The notes beneath the pieces are model-generated. The model did no database searches and was not told the origin of the DNA. It saw nothing but the letters and a program-made list of their open reading frames with translations. The translations under genes were made by a program, and so were the position numbers. This document shows positions 1 to 4,335 of a DNA stretch of 10,462 nucleotides, in pieces (positions within the stretch are counted from its first letter, which is position 1; every line of letters starts with the position of its first letter). Source of the DNA: JBGPFS01 sp041483455 (GTDB taxonomy: Bacteria > Chloroflexota > Limnocylindria > Limnocylindrales > CSP1-4); assembly GCA_041483455.1 (NCBI GenBank), contig JBGPFS010000075.1, positions 1 to 10,462 of the forward strand, written 5' to 3'.

Positions 1-1
1 G

Positions 2-151
2 ATCCTGCTCGTCGAGCAGAACGCCCTGCAGGCACTGATGGTCGCCCAGCGCGGCTACGTCCTCCAGACGGGCCAGGTCGCACTGTCGGGGCCGTCGGCC
101 GAACTGCGCGAGAACGAGATGGTCCGCAAGGCCTACCTCGGCGAGGACTAG
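2..151 (+). CDS. livF: Branched-chain amino acid ABC transporter ATP-binding protein, LivF type (3' end only)
   Basis: Only the last 49 codons are present; the 5' part lies outside the window. The visible sequence starts ILLVEQN, the conserved segment just after Walker B in the LivF/LivG subfamily. It continues with RGYVLQTGQVALSGP and ends KAYLGED, which is the characteristic LivF C-terminus. LivF is one of two cytoplasmic ATPases energising the Liv/Urt-type importer for branched-chain amino acids, amides or urea, working with LivG, the membrane proteins LivH and LivM and a periplasmic binding protein. The partner genes would be expected upstream of the window. It is convergent with the membrane-protein gene that ends at 201, leaving 49 bp between the stops with no obvious terminator. 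Family assignment is strong. The substrate cannot be told from this fragment. Confidence 0.88.
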   Translation: MLLVEQNALQALMVAQRGYVLQTGQVALSGPSAELRENEMVRKAYLGED

Positions 152-200
152 CCGCGGTCCGACCCGGGGCGAGGCCCTGGCCGTCGATCTCGGTCCTGGG

Positions 201-644
201 TCAGCGCCGGGCGGGTTCCCGGCCGATCGTCCAGGCGGCGCGGGCGATGATGATCAGGCCGATCCCGGCCAGCCACGTCCCGGGCGCCCGGTCCGGCCGC
301 AGGCCGGCGAGTTCCGCCTGCGTCGCGAATGACAGGACCGCGTAGCCGAAAGCGAGCAGGCCCAGCACGGCCAGCAGGCCGAACGAGAGCGGCCGATCGA
401 GCGCGACGGGCTTGTCGCCCGCGGCGTACGGCAGGGCGACGAGGGCGAGGACGGCCAGCGCCACCACGAAGACGACGATCGCTCCGCTGTTCCCGCACAA
501 CCCGGAGAAGGCGTTGCAGGCGATGACCGGCAGCCCGGCCGGGTCGCCCCCGGCCGTGTACCACGGCAGGACCGAGGCGACCAGGACGGCCAGCGCCCCG
601 AGGGCCGCCAGGGCGCGACCGGATCCCAGTGGACGGCGGTGCAC
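201..644 (-). CDS. Small four-helix integral membrane protein of unknown function
   Basis: I do not recognise this family. From the GTG start at 644 it encodes 147 residues with four hydrophobic segments at about residues 8-28, 54-75, 86-107 and 122-141. Helix 1 ends in LPWYTAGG. The loop between helices 1 and 2 carries two cysteines (C43 and C50, in IACNAFSGLCG), which could form a disulfide if the loop is extracytoplasmic. The tail is basic (GREPARR), so it is probably cytoplasmic. An ATG at 698 would add 18 residues but overlap hpt by 53 bp. The GTG at 644 is preferred because it sits one base past the hpt stop and has a GGGAG ribosome binding site five bases upstream. It is the last gene of the leftward operon and probably translated with hpt. 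Its role is unknown; the gene itself is likely real because frame, hydrophobicity and spacing agree. Confidence 0.72.
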   Translation of the reverse strand: MHRRPLGSGRALAALGALAVLVASVLPWYTAGGDPAGLPVIACNAFSGLCGNSGAIVVFVVALAVLALVALPYAAGDKPVALDRPLSFGLLAVLGLLAFGYAVLSFATQAELAGLRPDRAPGTWLAGIGLIIIARAAWTIGREPARR

Positions 645-645
645 G

Positions 646-1227
646 TCAGCTCCCGTGCTCGTCGGGCGGCGCGGTGTAGACCTCCGGGCGGAGGACACCC
701 ACCGAGCGGAGGTTCCGGTAGTACTCGTTGTAATCGAGGCCGTAGCCGACGACGAAGCGATCCTCGATCGTGAAGCCGGTGTAGTCGACCGGGATGTCGA
801 CGAGCCGCCGGGCCGGCTTGTCGAGGAGCGTGCAGATCCGGAGCGATGACGGGTTCTTGCCGCGCAGGTAGCGAACGAGATAGTTGAGGGTCAGCCCCGT
901 GTCGATGATGTCCTCGACGAGCAGGACGTCCTCCTCCGCGATGCTCGCCGAGAGGTCCTTGAGGATCCGGACCAGGCCCGACGACTCGGTCGACGTCCCG
1001 CCGTAGGACGAGACCTCCATCAGGTCGATCCGGACCGGCACGCTGATCTGGCGCATGAGATCGGCCATGAACGGGAGCGACCCCTTCAGGACGCTCACGA
1101 GCGTCAACCGGCGGCCGAGGTAGTCGGCGCTGATCCGGGCGCCGAGCTCGGCGACCCGGGCCGCGATCCGCTCCTCGGAGACGAGGACCTCGGCGACGTC
1201 GGCGTGGAGATCGATGAGCCGGTTCAT
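646..1227 (-). CDS. hpt: Hypoxanthine phosphoribosyltransferase
   Basis: Purine-salvage enzyme of the cytoplasm that transfers the phosphoribosyl group of PRPP to hypoxanthine (and usually guanine), giving IMP or GMP. The 193-residue product matches the usual bacterial length of about 180-200. Diagnostic pieces are the early loop LKGS (47-50), the flexible-loop SSYGGT (73-78), the PRPP-binding motif VLLVEDIIDTGLTL (101-114) with the acidic pair E105/D106, the purine-binding lysine region LLDKPAR (134-140) and the C-terminal FVVGYGLDYNEYYRNL (158-173). The start ATG overlaps the stop of the upstream nuclease-like gene as ATGA, so the two are likely translationally coupled. In many bacteria hpt sits with tilS and ftsH; that arrangement is absent here. 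All key residues are present and nothing suggests a defect. Function is very secure. Confidence 0.97.
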   Translation of the reverse strand: MNRLIDLHADVAEVLVSEERIAARVAELGARISADYLGRRLTLVSVLKGSLPFMADLMRQISVPVRIDLMEVSSYGGTSTESSGLVRILKDLSASIAEEDVLLVEDIIDTGLTLNYLVRYLRGKNPSSLRICTLLDKPARRLVDIPVDYTGFTIEDRFVVGYGLDYNEYYRNLRSVGVLRPEVYTAPPDEHGS

Positions 1228-1802
1228 GCGCTCGAGCCTGAGACCTCACTGGTGACGACGCGATCGATGGGCCGGCGACGACGCCGCCGGCCGTGGCGGT
1301 GCTGACGCGGGTCGGCGGCGTCCGGATGGTCACCCGGTTCCGACCCCGGACCGACGGCCAGGGGGTCGCGCGGGAGCTCCGGCAGTCGCCCCTCGGCCGA
1401 TGCCAGCATCTCGTCGGCCGAGCGGCTGGGGGTGATGTGGCCCGGTGTCCCGCTCAGCTCGTCGGCCAGGGCAAGCCGGCCGTACTTGAGCAGCAGGGCC
1501 CGGAAGTCGCGGCCGTAGAGCAGCTTGACCCGGAGGTCCGGATAGAGCTCGCGCAGGCGGCGCAACTTCCGGTTCTTCCTCCGGACGAGCCGCTGGCGAA
1601 GGGTCGTCAGCTCGATGTACAGCTCCATGTCGGGCAGGTAGAAGTCCGGCGCGAAGCTCTCGAGCACCTCGCCCTCGAGGTTCCAGAGGACCGGGAAGCA
1701 CTGCGGCTCGTACTCCCAACGGACCTCGTAGTAGTCGAGGATCCGGGCGAACTCGGCCTCGCTGACGTGCGCGAAGGCGGGACGCGGGCCCGGTCCGATC
1801 AT
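1224..1802 (-). CDS. PD-(D/E)XK-nuclease-like protein encoded upstream of hpt
   Basis: This 192-residue protein has a conserved-looking front half and a low-complexity tail. The N-terminal part resembles the PD-(D/E)XK nuclease fold: a helix with E15/E17 (SEAEFARILDYY), then strands with FAPDFYLPDMELYIELTTLR, where D53 and E63 or E64 would be the metal ligands. The position where a catalytic lysine usually sits is occupied by threonine (IELTT). K76, K79 or nearby arginines in RLVRRKNRKLRRLRELYP might substitute, or the protein may be a non-catalytic binder. Residues after about 118 are Pro/Gly/Ala-rich with a run of arginines near 172-177, so probably disordered and nucleic-acid attracting. 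Both ends overlap neighbours by ATGA (upstream microprotein, downstream hpt), placing it firmly in the operon. Fold assignment is by eye from the motif. The cellular substrate is unknown, and a plain hypothetical protein remains the safe name. Confidence 0.62.
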   Translation of the reverse strand: MIGPGPRPAFAHVSEAEFARILDYYEVRWEYEPQCFPVLWNLEGEVLESFAPDFYLPDMELYIELTTLRQRLVRRKNRKLRRLRELYPDLRVKLLYGRDFRALLLKYGRLALADELSGTPGHITPSRSADEMLASAEGRLPELPRDPLAVGPGSEPGDHPDAADPRQHRHGRRRRRRPIDRVVTSEVSGSSA

Positions 1803-1909
1803 CCGGGCGAGAGCTCCCGCAGGTCGCCCCGATCAGGCGCGAAACGGGCGCCGCAGGCGGTGCAGCTCGACAGGGCGATCCGGGTCCGCAGTCGGTCGCG
1901 TGGATCCAT
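1799..1909 (-). CDS. Possible 36-residue CxxC microprotein heading the hpt operon
   Basis: A short ORF starting at ATG 1909 gives 36 residues with a single CxxC knuckle (SSCTACGARF, C17 and C20) and many charged residues. It resembles half of a zinc ribbon; no second Cys pair follows. Its stop overlaps the start of the nuclease-like gene as ATGA. There is no purine-rich ribosome binding site: the bases before the ATG are a run of C. However, a TACACT -10-like hexamer lies seven bases upstream, which would give a leaderless mRNA beginning at or next to the ATG. The frame stays open upstream to 2002, but that extension would run through the csoR operator and csoR start and looks like a shadow. 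The gene could instead be a short translated leader that couples translation into the operon. Conservation is untested, so confidence is modest. Confidence 0.45.
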   Translation of the reverse strand: MDPRDRLRTRIALSSCTACGARFAPDRGDLRELSPG

Positions 1910-1916
1910 CGGGGGG

Positions 1917-1922
1917 AGTGTA
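1917..1922 (-). promoter_or_regulatory. Putative -10 element of the leftward hpt operon
   Basis: On the minus strand the hexamer reads TACACT (TANNNT type). It ends eight bases from the first base of ATG 1909, so transcription would begin at or within a base or two of the start codon. No good -35 hexamer is seen at 17-18 bp. The CsoR palindrome lies about 29-47 bp upstream of this element. Confidence 0.4.
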
Positions 1923-1941
1923 CCGGACGAGCGCCGGACAG

Positions 1942-1971
1942 TTGCCGCACGATACCCCCCGGGGGTATCAT
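1942..1971 (+). promoter_or_regulatory. csoR promoter (-35 TTGCCG, -10 TATCAT)
   Basis: TTGCCG (1942-1947) and TATCAT (1966-1971) are separated by 18 bp. TATCAT matches the sigma-70 -10 consensus at five of six bases. A start site about seven bases downstream falls on or just before the ATG at 1980, implying a leaderless or nearly leaderless csoR transcript. The operator fills the spacer and covers the first bases of the -10. Confidence 0.55.
1951..1969. promoter_or_regulatory. CsoR-family operator palindrome
   Basis: The sequence GATACCCCC-C-GGGGGTATC is a perfect 9-bp inverted repeat around one central base. Known CsoR/RcnR/CstR operators are G/C-tract palindromes flanked by ATAC and GTAT, and this is a textbook match. 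It lies 10 bp upstream of the csoR start codon, inside the -35/-10 spacer and overlapping the -10, so apo-CsoR bound here should block transcription and Cu(I) should release it. Confidence 0.85.
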
Positions 1972-1979
1972 CGGGGACG

Positions 1980-2345
1980 ATGTCGACGAACGAACGGATC
2001 ACCCGGCCGACCGCTGGAGCCGGAGCTCCGCCGGACCACTTCCGCCACGCCTACACCAAGGACAAGGCGAAGCTCCTGCGCCGGCTCAGCCGGATCGAAG
2101 GCCAGGTCCGCGGGATCGCCCGGATGATCGAGCGCGAGGAGTACTGCGTCGACATCCTCCAGCAGACGGCCGCCCTGCGCGCCGCGGTCGACGCGGTGGC
2201 GGTGATGATCCTCGAGGACCACGTCCGTGGATGCGTACGCACCGCCGTCGAGCAGGGCGATGCCGAGGCCTACGTGGACGAGGTCGTGGACGTCGTCCGG
2301 CGAACGCTCGGCCGGCCGGTCCGCGGGAGCGGCCGCTCCACCTGA
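1980..2345 (+). CDS. csoR: CsoR-family copper-sensing transcriptional repressor
   Basis: A 121-residue all-helical metal-sensing repressor (DUF156). In the CsoR family apo-protein binds GC-rich palindromes and Cu(I) binding releases it, inducing copper export or sequestration genes. The core is KAKLLRRLSRIEGQVRGIARMIEREEYCVDILQQ at about residues 29-62. The Cu(I) ligands C56, H81 and C85 have exactly the C-N24-H-N3-C spacing known for Mycobacterium tuberculosis CsoR (C36, H61, C65). The second-shell Y55 and E101 correspond to Y35 and E81. The retained histidine argues against a persulfide-sensing CstR, and the N-terminal ligands of RcnR are not evident. The start is ATG 1980; the first 22 residues are a non-conserved extension. 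No copper exporter or chaperone gene is adjacent, which is unusual for csoR, so its only visible target is its own promoter and possibly the divergent hpt operon. Confidence 0.93.
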   Translation: MSTNERITRPTAGAGAPPDHFRHAYTKDKAKLLRRLSRIEGQVRGIARMIEREEYCVDILQQTAALRAAVDAVAVMILEDHVRGCVRTAVEQGDAEAYVDEVVDVVRRTLGRPVRGSGRST

Positions 2346-2369
2346 GCCGCGGGGCGTCCGGCGGCCGCC

Positions 2370-2441
2370 TCGTCCACATCGCAGCCGGTCGGGTCCGAGG
2401 TTGTCCACCAAACGGGGGACTCGACCAAGGTTCGTGGATAA
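2370..2441. other. Three DnaA-box-like nonamers at 31-32 bp spacing
   Basis: TCGTCCACA (2370-2378, plus), TTGTCCACC (2401-2409, plus) and TTATCCACG (2433-2441, minus strand) each match the DnaA-box consensus TTRTCCACA at eight of nine positions. Their starts are 31 and 32 bp apart, close to three helical turns. The second and third sit in a wider imperfect inverted repeat (2399-2413 versus 2429-2443, 12 of 15 positions matching), which could also form an RNA hairpin. The sites could bind DnaA as part of an origin or as a regulatory cluster. Alternatively the inverted repeat is the operator of an unrelated regulator. Confidence 0.45.
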
Positions 2442-2446
2442 CCGCG

Positions 2447-2475
2447 TTGACGAGCCCCGATCCGGGGCCTAGTGT
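2447..2475 (+). promoter_or_regulatory. Putative rsmG promoter (-35 TTGACG, -10 TAGTGT)
   Basis: TTGACG (2447-2452) matches the -35 consensus at five of six bases and is followed after exactly 17 bp by TAGTGT (2470-2475), a weaker -10. The spacer contains a perfect inverted repeat GCCCCG-ATC-CGGGGC (2454-2468), a possible operator or structural element. The -35 begins five bases after the last DnaA-box-like site, so a protein bound there could affect this promoter. Confidence 0.5.
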
Positions 2476-2641
2476 CCGGCATCCGCACGCGATCGCGGGG
2501 CCGCAGGGTACCGCGGCTCGGAAGGGGTGCCGGGGAGACCCGGACCGTGAACCGACCGAGGCGCGGAAGACCGAACGACCCTCCCGTGCGCAGCAGTCCG
2601 ACGCCGGGAGCGGCTCGCGGACGCTTCACGCCGGTCCGAAG

Positions 2642-2650
2642 AGGAGAAGG
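2642..2650 (+). promoter_or_regulatory. Ribosome binding site deciding the GTG start of rsmG
   Basis: AGGAGAAGG lies just before GTG 2652 and contains AGGAG at 2642-2646, five bases from the start codon. The reading frame is open for another 180 bp upstream, so this site is the main reason to place the start here. Confidence 0.6.
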
Positions 2651-2651
2651 C

Positions 2652-3425
2652 GTGGACCGTCGTCGCGAACCGCTCCCGTCGCGCGTCGAGGGTCTCCCGC
2701 CGCTGCCCGACGATGCGGAGGCGACCCTGACCGAGGGCCTCCAGGTCCTGGCGGCCGATCTGCCCGACGATGCTCGCGCGCGGCTCGTCGATCACCTCCG
2801 GCTTCTCCTCGCCTGGACCGCCTCGATCAACCTGACCTCGATCCGCGAGCCCGTCGCGGCCGTTCGCGCCCACGTCCTCGATTCGCTGACCGCCCTGCCC
2901 ATCCTGCGCGAGCGCGGGCTCGACCTGATCCTCGATCTCGGCAGCGGCGGCGGCTACCCGGGCCTCCCGCTGGCGATCGCCCTGCCGGCCCGGCGAGCCC
3001 TCCTCGTCGAGAGCGTGGGCAAGAAGGCGACCTTCCTGGGGACGGCGGTCGACGCGCTCCGGCTCGCGGACCGGGTCGATGTCTTCGCGGGACGCGCGGA
3101 GGCCCTGGCCCGGGACGTGCGTCACCGCGAGCGCTGGCAGGCGGTCCTGGCGCGGGGGGTGGCCGGCCTGCCCGAGCTGCTCGAGCTCGGCTTGCCCCTC
3201 GTCGCGCCCGGGGGCGTCCTCGTGGCCTGGAAACGCCAGCCGCTCGACGCCGAGCTCGAGGCCGCGGAGTCGGTCCGCGGTCCGTTCGGTGGGGGTCCGC
3301 TCGAGGTCCGCGACGCCGGGCCGGCCGGGATCGCGGACCACGTCCTCGTCGTCGTGCCGAAGATGCGGCGCTCGCGGGATGCATACCCGCGCGAGCCGGC
3401 CCTCCGCCGGCGCGGACCGCGCTGA
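2652..3425 (+). CDS. rsmG: 16S rRNA (guanine(527)-N(7))-methyltransferase RsmG (GidB)
   Basis: S-adenosylmethionine-dependent enzyme that methylates N7 of G527 in the 530 loop of 16S rRNA; loss of it confers low-level streptomycin resistance in several bacteria. From GTG 2652 it has 257 residues, slightly longer than the usual 205-240. Family landmarks are NLTSIREP (60-67), the HVLDSL segment (74-79), the SAM-binding glycine loop LDLGSGGGYPGLPLAIA (94-110), VESVGKKATFL (119-129) with the paired lysines, the ARGVA motif (167-171) and the strand LVAPGGVLVAWK (183-194). The first 20 or so residues and the arginine-rich end (RRRGPR) are extra. Its partner genes at bacterial origins (mnmG, parA, parB, yidC) are not next to it here. 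A metallophosphoesterase gene follows after 31 bp. Identification is firm; only the start codon is uncertain. Confidence 0.94.
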   Translation: MDRRREPLPSRVEGLPPLPDDAEATLTEGLQVLAADLPDDARARLVDHLRLLLAWTASINLTSIREPVAAVRAHVLDSLTALPILRERGLDLILDLGSGGGYPGLPLAIALPARRALLVESVGKKATFLGTAVDALRLADRVDVFAGRAEALARDVRHRERWQAVLARGVAGLPELLELGLPLVAPGGVLVAWKRQPLDAELEAAESVRGPFGGGPLEVRDAGPAGIADHVLVVVPKMRRSRDAYPREPALRRRGPR

Positions 3426-3440
3426 GCCCGTCGGGCGCGC

Positions 3441-3446
3441 TACCCT
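3441..3446 (+). promoter_or_regulatory. Possible -10 element for the metallophosphoesterase gene
   Basis: TACCCT ends ten bases before ATG 3457 in a 31-bp gap that has no Shine-Dalgarno sequence. It fits the TANNNT-just-before-the-start pattern seen at other genes of this window, implying a 0-5 base leader. No clear -35 is visible, so this is weak. Confidence 0.3.
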
Positions 3447-3456
3447 CGTCGGCATC

Positions 3457-4179
3457 ATGCGGATCGCGGTCCTGTCGGACATCCACGCCAACCTGGTGGC
3501 GCTCGACGCCGTGCTCGACGCCCTCGGCCCGGTCGACGCGACCTGGCACCTCGGCGACGTCGTCGGCTACGGGCCGGAGCCGAACGCGGTCGTCGATCGC
3601 CTGCGAGCGCTTGGTGCGGTAGGCGTCCGCGGGAATCACGACGCGGCCGCGCTCGGCGGACCGGAGATCGACTGGTTCAACGTCGATGCACGGCGGGCCA
3701 TGGAGTGGACCCGGACGGCGATCTCGCCGGAGACGCGCGCCTGGCTGGCGGCCTTGCCCGAGCGGCTCGTCGTCGCGCCGTTCACGCTCGTCCACGGCAG
3801 CCCGCGGGACCCCGTCTGGGAGTACATCACGACCACGCCGGTCGCCCGGGTGAACCTCGACGCGCTCGAGACCCCGTACGGGCTCCACGGGCACACCCAC
3901 GTCCCGGTCGTCTTCCGCGCTGACGACGGGCGGGTCGACCCGCTCTTGGCGACCGATGGTTCGGCGCTCACCCTCGACGCGCGGCCGGCCCTCCTGAACC
4001 CGGGCTCGGTCGGCCAGCCGCGCGACGGCGATCCACGGGCCAGCGCCCTGGTCCTCGACACCGAGCGGCTCAGCGCGACCTGGTCCCGGGTCGCCTACGA
4101 CATCGCCGCGACCCAGCGGCAGATGCGCCTCCTGGGTCTGCCGGCACGCCTGGTCGAGCGGCTCGAGGGCGGTCGCTGA
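3457..4179 (+). CDS. YfcE-like calcineurin-type metallophosphoesterase
   Basis: A 240-residue cytoplasmic phosphoesterase of the calcineurin-like superfamily. All dinuclear-metal motifs are present in order: SDIHANL (7-13; D8, H10), GDVVGYGP (33-40; D34), GNHD (59-62; N60, H61), VHGSP (112-116; H113) and GHTHVP (145-150; H146, H148). The NPGSVGQPRDGDPRAS segment (181-196) is typical of the YfcE/MJ0936-like subgroup, whose members hydrolyse phosphodiesters and model phosphomonoesters; the natural substrate is usually unknown. The ATG at 3457 starts directly at the first beta strand (MRIAVLSDIH), so this start is convincing although there is no Shine-Dalgarno. It lies 31 bp after rsmG in the same direction and could be co-transcribed or use its own short-leader promoter. 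Fold and metal chemistry are secure; the physiological role is not known. Confidence 0.9.
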   Translation: MRIAVLSDIHANLVALDAVLDALGPVDATWHLGDVVGYGPEPNAVVDRLRALGAVGVRGNHDAAALGGPEIDWFNVDARRAMEWTRTAISPETRAWLAALPERLVVAPFTLVHGSPRDPVWEYITTTPVARVNLDALETPYGLHGHTHVPVVFRADDGRVDPLLATDGSALTLDARPALLNPGSVGQPRDGDPRASALVLDTERLSATWSRVAYDIAATQRQMRLLGLPARLVERLEGGR

Positions 4180-4264
4180 GCCGCGGCCACGCCTGCGCCG
4201 GACCCCGACGGCCAGCAAGGTGCGGCCCCCTCGGACCTGTCCCTTCGTGGGCGGCGGACGGTGG

Positions 4265-4270
4265 TAGGCT
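4265..4270 (+). promoter_or_regulatory. Possible -10 element for the potassium-transport cluster
   Basis: TAGGCT within GGTAGGCT lies 67 bp before the permease ATG and 32 bp before the leader ORF start. No good -35 is seen. It is the only TANNNT-type hexamer I picked out in the 152-bp gap after the phosphoesterase gene. Confidence 0.3.
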
Positions 4271-4302
4271 CTCCCGCGTTCAGCCCTGAGCCCGGAGGGT
4301 CA

Positions 4303-4335
4303 GTGAGCCCCGTCGCGACCGCCTCGCCCCGATGA
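4303..4335 (+). CDS. Possible 10-codon leader ORF coupled to the KimA-like permease
   Basis: GTG 4303 is preceded by a strong Shine-Dalgarno (GGAGGG, 4294-4299, three bases away) and opens a 10-codon frame encoding MSPVATASPR. Its stop TGA (4333-4335) overlaps the permease start ATG (4332-4334) as ATGA. The permease ATG itself has no Shine-Dalgarno, and its frame is closed upstream by a TGA at 4287 with no other start between. The simplest reading is that ribosomes load at the leader ORF and reinitiate on the permease. The peptide sequence has no recognisable regulatory codon run. It is also possible that the GTG is fortuitous and that the Shine-Dalgarno acts at a distance. Confidence 0.45.
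   Translation: MSPVATASPR

Larger units (their letters stand above)
2346..2651. other. Intergenic region csoR-rsmG with DnaA-box-like repeats and the rsmG promoter
   Basis: These 306 bp contain no convincing gene; open frames here are upstream extensions of rsmG without a start signal. The first half carries three DnaA-box-like nonamers and is locally AT-richer (about 44 percent AT over 2401-2450). A promoter follows at 2447-2475. The rest (about 2482-2641) would be a GC-rich 5' leader of about 170 bases for rsmG. I found no riboswitch consensus and no T-tract terminator for csoR. Confidence 0.6.

Noticed and set aside
152..200. Bidirectional terminator between livF and the convergent membrane-protein gene
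   Set aside because: No stable stem with a T-tract on either strand was found in this 49-bp gap.
254..1333. 359-codon minus-strand frame overlapping hpt
   Set aside because: It is in another frame of hpt and the membrane-protein gene, has Arg/Pro-rich shadow composition, and hpt is unmistakable.
1293..1979. Upstream extension of the csoR frame to 1293
   Set aside because: The extension runs antisense to the nuclease-like gene and through the csoR promoter and operator. CsoR homology begins only after ATG 1980.
4180..4331. A c-di-AMP (ydaO-type) riboswitch before the KimA-like permease
   Set aside because: Considered because kimA is often controlled this way, but the 152-bp gap shows none of the conserved ydaO core segments I could recognise and is taken up by the leader ORF.
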